In this document: positions 58,620 through 64,000 of the stretch, one piece after another
How positions within the stretch are numbered: the stretch's first letter is position 1
How the letters are laid out: every line of letters starts with the position of its first letter
Assembly: GCF_018143015.1 (NCBI RefSeq)
Contig: NC_054755.1
Span: forward strand, 10,012,124 to 10,076,123
DNA length: 64,000 bases
Reading direction: 5' to 3'
Source: Lytechinus variegatus
Lineage: Eukaryota > Echinodermata > Echinoidea > Temnopleuroida > Toxopneustidae
Program-made: the position numbers and the translations under genes
The notes under the pieces: generated by a model
What the model saw: only the letters and a program-made list of their open reading frames with translations
What the model was told of the DNA's origin: nothing
The model's database searches: none

Positions 58620-61300
58620 TCTACAAAACTAAGACCTAAGATCTAAGACCTAAGACCCCATATACATACTACCAAAAAAACTACAAAACTAAGACCCAAC
58701 CAACTACAAAACTAAGACCCTGTGTAATACTCATTGGTATGCAGCCTAGTCTGTACTCCAGACCCAGTTTGGGAAATACACTTCACCTATCCTATGTACT
58801 CAATACAAAACTACAAAACTAAGACCCAACCAACTACAAAACTAAGACCCTGTGTAATATTCATTGGTAGGAGTCTAGTCTGTACTCCAGACCCAATTTG
58901 GGAGAAACACTTCGCCTATCCTATGTACTCAATACAAAACTACAAAACTAAGACCCAACCAACTACAAAACTAAGACCCTGTGTAATATTCATTGGTATG
59001 AGTCTAGTCTGTGCTCCAGACCCGGTTTGGGAGAAACACTTCGCTTATCCTATGTACTAAATACAAAACTACAAAACTAAGACCCAACCAACTACAAAAC
59101 TAAGACCCTGTGTAATATTCATTGGTAGGAGTCTAGTCTGTACTCCAGACCCAATTTGGGAGAAACACTTCGCCTATCCTATGTACTCAATACAAAACTA
59201 CAAAACTAAGACCCAACCAACTACAAAACTAAGACCCTGTGTAATATTCATTGGTATGAGTCTAGTCTGTACTCCAGACCCAGTTTGGGAGATACACTTC
59301 ACCTATCCTATGTACTCAATGCAAAACTACAAAACTAAGACCCAACCAACTACAAAACTAAGACCCTGTGTAATATTCATTGGTAGGAGTCTAGTCTGTA
59401 CTCCAGACCCAATTTGGGAGAAACACTTCGCCTATCCTATGTACTCAATACAAAACTACAAAACTAAGACCCAACCAACTACAAAACTAAGACCCTGTGT
59501 AATATTCATTGGTAGGAGTCTAGTCTGTACTCCAGACCCAATTTGGGAGAAACACTTCGCCTATCCTATGTACTCAATACAAAACTACAAAACTAAGACC
59601 CAACCAACTACAAAACTAAGACCCTGTGTAATATTCATTGGTATGAGTCTAGTCTGTACTCCAGACCCAGTTTGGGAGATACACTTCACCTATCCTATGT
59701 ACTCAATACAAAACTACAAAACTAAGACCCAACCAACTACAAAACTAAGACCCTGTGTATTACTCATTGGTATGCAGCCTAGTCTGTACTCCAGACCCAG
59801 TTTGGGAGATACACTTCACCTATCCTATGTACTCAATACAAAACTACAAAACTAAGACCCAACCAACTACAAAACTAAGACCCTGTGTAATATTCATTGG
59901 TATGAGTCTAGTCTGTACTCCAGACCCAGTTTGGGAGAAACACTTCGCCTATCCTATGTACTAAATACAAAACTACAAAACTAAGACCCAACCAACTACA
60001 AAACTAAGACCCTGTGTATTACTCATTGGTATGCAGCCTAGTCTGTACTCCAGACCCAGTTTGGGAGATACACTTCACCTATCCTATGTACTCAATACAA
60101 AACTACAAAACTAAGACCCAACCAACTACAAAACTAAGACCCTGTGTAATATTCATTGGTAGGAGTCTAGTCTGTACTCCAGACCCAGTTTGGGAGAAAC
60201 ACTTCGCCTATCCTATGTACTAAATACAAAACTACAAAACTAAGACCCAACCAACTACAAAACTAAGACCCTGTGTAATACTCATTGGTATGCAGCCTAG
60301 TCTGTACTCCAGACCCAGTTTGGGAGATACACTTCACCTATCCTATGTACTCAATACAAAACTACAAAACTAAGACCCAACCAACTACAAAACTAAGACC
60401 CTGTGTAATATTCATTGGTAGGAGTCTAGTCTGTACTCCAGACCCAATTTGGGAGAAACACTTCGCCTATCCTATGTACTCAATACAAAACTACAAAACT
60501 AAGACCCAACCAACTACAAAACTAAGACCCTGTGTAATATTCATTGGTATGAGTCTAGTCTGTACTCCAGACCCAGTTTGGGAGATACACTTCACCTATC
60601 CTATGTACTCAATACAAAACTACAAAACTAAGACCCAACCAACTACAAAACTAAGACCCTGTGTATTACTCATTGGTATGCAGCCTAGTCTGTACTCCAG
60701 ACCCAGTTTGGGAGATACACTTCACCTATCCTATGTACTCAATACAAAACTACAAAACTAAGACCCTGTGTAATATTCATTGGTATGAGTCTAGTCTGTA
60801 CTCCAGACCCAATTTGGGAGAAACACTTCGCCTATCCTATGTACTAAATACAAAACTACAAAACTAAGACCCTGTGTAATATTCATTGGTAGGAGTCTAG
60901 TCTGTACTCCAGACCCAATTTGGGAGATACACTTCACCTATCCTATGTACTCAATACAAAACTACAAAACTAAGACCCAAAACTACAAAACTAAGACCCA
61001 ACCAACTACAAAACTAAGACCCTGTGTATTACCCATTGGTATGCAGCCTAGTCTGTACTCCAGACCCAGTTTGGGAGATACACTTCACCTATCCTATGTA
61101 CTCAATACAAAACTACAAAACTAAGACCCAACCAACTACAAAACTAAGACCCTGTGTAATATTCATTGGTATGAGTCTAGTCTGTACTCAAGACCCAGTT
61201 TGGGAAATACACTTCACCTATCCTATGTACTCAATACAAAACTAAGACCCAACCAACTACAAAATTAAGACCTTGTGTAATAGGCCTACTGTGTGTGTAT
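58620..61300 (+). repeat. 129-bp satellite array, forward orientation, about 20 units
   Basis: Unit contains ACTACAAAACTAAGACCCAA, CCCTGTGTAATATTCATTGG, TAGTCTGTACTCCAGACCCA and CACTTCACCTATCCTATGTA; period 129 bases. Two main variants (GAGATACACTTCACC and GAGAAACACTTCGCC) are intermixed. 129 is 43 codons, so one frame is open through several units. A degenerate edge of AAGACCTAAGATC repeats marks the left side. Units near 60,750-60,990 are shortened. Confidence 0.95.
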
Positions 61301-61309
61301 TTGAGTTTT

Positions 61310-61455
61310 GTCAGACATGTATCAATCAGATATGATTATTTACGTCTGGGATCAACCTTAAACGCCACCATCCGAAAGACGTGACGACCAGGGTTCGAAC
61401 CTCTGCACCAATTTCTTACTTCCCCATGTAGCTTGGATTACAGGCGCACACCACA
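61310..61455 (-). mobile_element. Possible SRP (7SL) RNA-like/Pol III-derived SINE in the array edge
   Basis: On the minus strand GCGCCTGTAATCCAAGCTAC resembles the Alu-domain core of SRP RNA, and about 45 bases on GGTTCGAACC is a perfect B box (61,392-61,401). Array sequence resumes at 61,456 (GGTATGCAGCTTAGTCT), so it looks inserted in an array unit. The match is short; a tRNA-type SINE is an alternative. Confidence 0.4.
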
Positions 61456-61489
61456 ACGGTATGCAGCTTAGTCTATTTTCCAGACCATG

Positions 61490-62950
61490 ATATTTAGAAA
61501 ATCTTCAAACCTACCACTTGATCCTAATAGTCTGTACTTGCGACAAAACTACCTGAGACCACTTGAAAGGGGATTGCTACTCACATATGTTTTTTGTCTG
61601 CTTAACAGGCAAGACAATGCTATGACTATAAAGAAAGTTCATTTATTAATTTATTCATTTCAATTGGATTGCTACAACAAGGGTATCTGTATCAGTCGAA
61701 AAGCTGATCGCAAATTAACACTTTACAAAAAAAAACATTCAACATCCAATCGTAAAGCTCAATTCACACTAATTCTCTACATCATATGAAATGGTGCTTG
61801 TGTTAAACTATGACCTGCATTTCTATCACGAAAACCCATAATTTATGGCATGCTGCCGAACAACATAAAGTAGTAGTATGGTATTTATTCAATAAGAAAA
61901 CTGGCAAAACAGTCCAAAGACTGAAAAATCAAGTGCACACTATAAACAAAGGCAAAGTACAATATCATAAAGATGAAACAAAAGCAAAAAATTACAACTA
62001 ACCGATAATCATATTACACAATCATAAAAGATATACCGAAAGAAAAAAAAAAGAAATTTTAAAAAGTAACATATTAATCAATGAAGCATGGACAAACGTC
62101 AAGAAGTGTGAAAGTGTAATTCGAACAGAATGCAACTAGGGCATTAAATGCTATATTACATGTATAACCATGTAATATGTGAACAAAAATAAAGGGGAAA
62201 AGAGAAAGGGAGAGGGAAAGTGAGAGGAAACCAGTATTACGGGAATCATAAATATAAAAAGCAAATGAGAAAAGGAAGAGAAAGAAAAAAAAAGAGAGGA
62301 TGAGATAGGATGAATGGTGAAAAAGAGTGACAAGGGAAAAGTGGGTGGAAAGAAACAAAAAGGAAAGATAAAGGAGGGGCAGATAAAGGCAAAACATGGA
62401 AAAGAAGACCAACAGAAGGGGGGAAAATAGTAGGAAAATATGGACGCAAAGCCGGTTTTAACCTTGGAAAAATATAGCAGTAAGTTTTTTAAAAAAATGT
62501 GCCAAGAATACGTCAATGAAGAGAAGAGAATGTGTGGCCGATGAGATAATGGCAAAAAAAAATGGGCATTGGCACGAATTAAAATTAAGTATATGCATAC
62601 ATGAGAGTTAACTGTTACATTCATTTGATCTAAAAAAATAAAAATCAATGGATTTTGACTAATCACAATGTAGCACGATGGAAGGAAGGAAAAAAGAAGA
62701 AATCCGAGACCATGAGAGAGTGAAAAGGAGAGAAGAAAGCAGAAGAAAGGGCAAGGAGATCGGGGGCCAAAGAGGGAGAGAGAGAGAGAGGGGGAGAGTT
62801 TGTTTATGTGTAGCGATGAAAGTTTGAACTATTATACATAAATCCGGGACATAGATACTGGTAGATTAAAACCATAGATCAGTATACAGGTGTACACAAT
62901 TAGAATAAGGTGTCTCCAATCATTAATTACAGATTAAAATATTAAAAGTT
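61490..62950. other. Core between the two inverted 129-bp arrays
   Basis: AT- and purine-rich sequence (GAAAGAGAAAGGGAGAGG-like at 62,190-62,440 and 62,680-62,800). Short open frames only, none with protein-like composition; no transposase motif seen. Confidence 0.6.
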
Positions 62951-62954
62951 TTGT

Positions 62955-64000
62955 ACTTTTGTATTGAGTGCATAGGATAGGTGAAGTGTTTCTCCCAAAC
63001 TGGGTCTACAGACTAGGCTGCATACCAATGAGTATTACACAAGGTCTTAGTTTTGTAGTTGGTTGGGTCTTAGTTTTGTAGTTTTGTATTGAAGTACATA
63101 GGATAAGCGAAGTGTTTCTCCCAAACCGGGTCTGGAGCACAGACTAGACTCCTACCAATGAATATTACACAGGGTCTTAGTTTTGTAGTTTTGTATTGAG
63201 TACATAGGATAGGCGAAGTGTTTCTCCCAAACAGGGTCTGAAGTACAGACTAGACTCATACCAATGAATATTACACAGGGTCTTAGTTTTGTAGTTGGTT
63301 GGGTCTTAGTTTTGTAGTTTTGTATTGAAGTACATAGGATAAGCGAAGTGTTTCTCCCAAACAGGGTCTGAAGTACAGACTAGACTCATACCAATGAATA
63401 TTACACAGGGTCTTAGTTTTGTAGTTGGTTGGGTCTTAGTTTTGTAGTTTTGTATTGAGTACATAGGATAGGCGAAGTGTTTCTCCCAAACCGGGTCTGG
63501 AGTACAGACTAGACTCATACCAATGAATATTACACAGGGTCTTAGTTTTGTAGTTGGTTGGGTCTTAGTTTTGTAGTTTTGTATGGAGTACATAGGATAG
63601 GTGAAGTGTTTCTCCCAAACAGGGTCTGAAGTACAGACTAGACTCATACCAATGAATATTACACAGGGTCTTAGTTTTGTAGTTGGTTGGGTCTTAGTTT
63701 TGTAGTTTTGTATTGAAGTACATAGGATAAGCGAAGTGTTTCTCCCAAACAGGGTCTGGAGCACAGACTAGACTCATACCAATGAATATTACACAGGGTC
63801 TTAGTTTTGTAGTTGGTTGGGTCTTAGTTTTGTAGTTTTGTATTGAGTACATAGGATAGGCGAAGTGTTTCTCCCAAACTGGGTCTGGAGTACAGACTAG
63901 ACTCCTACCAATGAATATTACACAGGGTCTTAGTTTTGTAGTTGGTTGGGTCTTAGTTTTGTAGTTTTGTATTGAGTACATAGGATAGGTGAAGTGTATC
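62955..64000 (-). repeat. 129-bp satellite array, reverse orientation (runs off the window)
   Basis: Same unit as the array at 58,620 but inverted (GGTCTTAGTTTTGTAGTTGG, AGTACATAGGATAGGCGAAG). About eight units are visible and it continues past the window end. Variant mix differs slightly (ACAGGGTCTGAAGTACAG). Confidence 0.95.

Noticed and set aside
59181-59855. 224-codon open frame in the satellite
   Set aside because: Follows from the 129-base period; no start context, splice signals or known domain. Kept only as a finding.
62074-62666. Phe/Ser/Leu-rich minus-strand frames
   Set aside because: Caused by the purine-rich plus strand in the array core.

Overview
This is eukaryotic nuclear DNA from an invertebrate deuterostome, most likely an echinoid (sea urchin). 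The grounds are small exons split by GT-AG introns, a very dense load of short inverted-repeat transposons, foldback-type elements, GC-rich GCGAGCGCGAAGCGCGAGC motifs, a single-exon rhodopsin-type GPCR of the sort sea urchins carry in large numbers, and an FPGS-like gene. The genus cannot be fixed from the sequence alone. There are no operons, rRNA or CRISPR arrays, and I recognised no LTR or virus-derived element.

Layout. (1) 1-22,820: one long plus-strand gene whose 5' end lies outside or before 627. About 23 exons join in a consistent reading phase to roughly 1,070 codons, ending at a TAA at 22,723 with an AATAAA at 22,812. The protein is coiled-coil rich and is not a family I can name. 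Its introns hold two tRNA-Glu(CTC) genes, a TA-flanked Tc1/mariner-like element, several palindromic MITEs, a tRNA-type SINE, a tandem family with nuclear-receptor-like DR1 motifs, and a long AGT microsatellite. (2) 24,087-25,142: an intronless class A GPCR. (3) 25,200-52,300: a gene desert made of repeats. It contains a third tRNA-Glu and a tRNA-Glu pseudogene, a tandem segmental duplication (about 30,278-35,157 and 35,158-43,430), a 3.37-kb foldback element inserted only in the second copy, an L1/Tx1-like LINE 3' fragment, and a hAT element with a perfect 8-bp target duplication. (4) 52,312-58,563: TATA box and first five exons of a folylpolyglutamate synthase-like gene; its later exons are not in view. 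(5) 58,620-64,000: two arrays of a 129-bp repeat in opposite orientation around a 1.5-1.7-kb core, continuing beyond the window.

The three protein genes show no functional link to each other. The most unusual features are structural: two foldback-like elements whose inverted arms are built of tandem repeats, a tandem duplication whose two copies act as 'empty' and 'filled' site for one of them, and a host exon whose 3' end and splice donor have been repeated about every 160 bp in the following intron. All exon calls come from reading frames, splice consensus and phase agreement by eye; no alignment or database search was possible.
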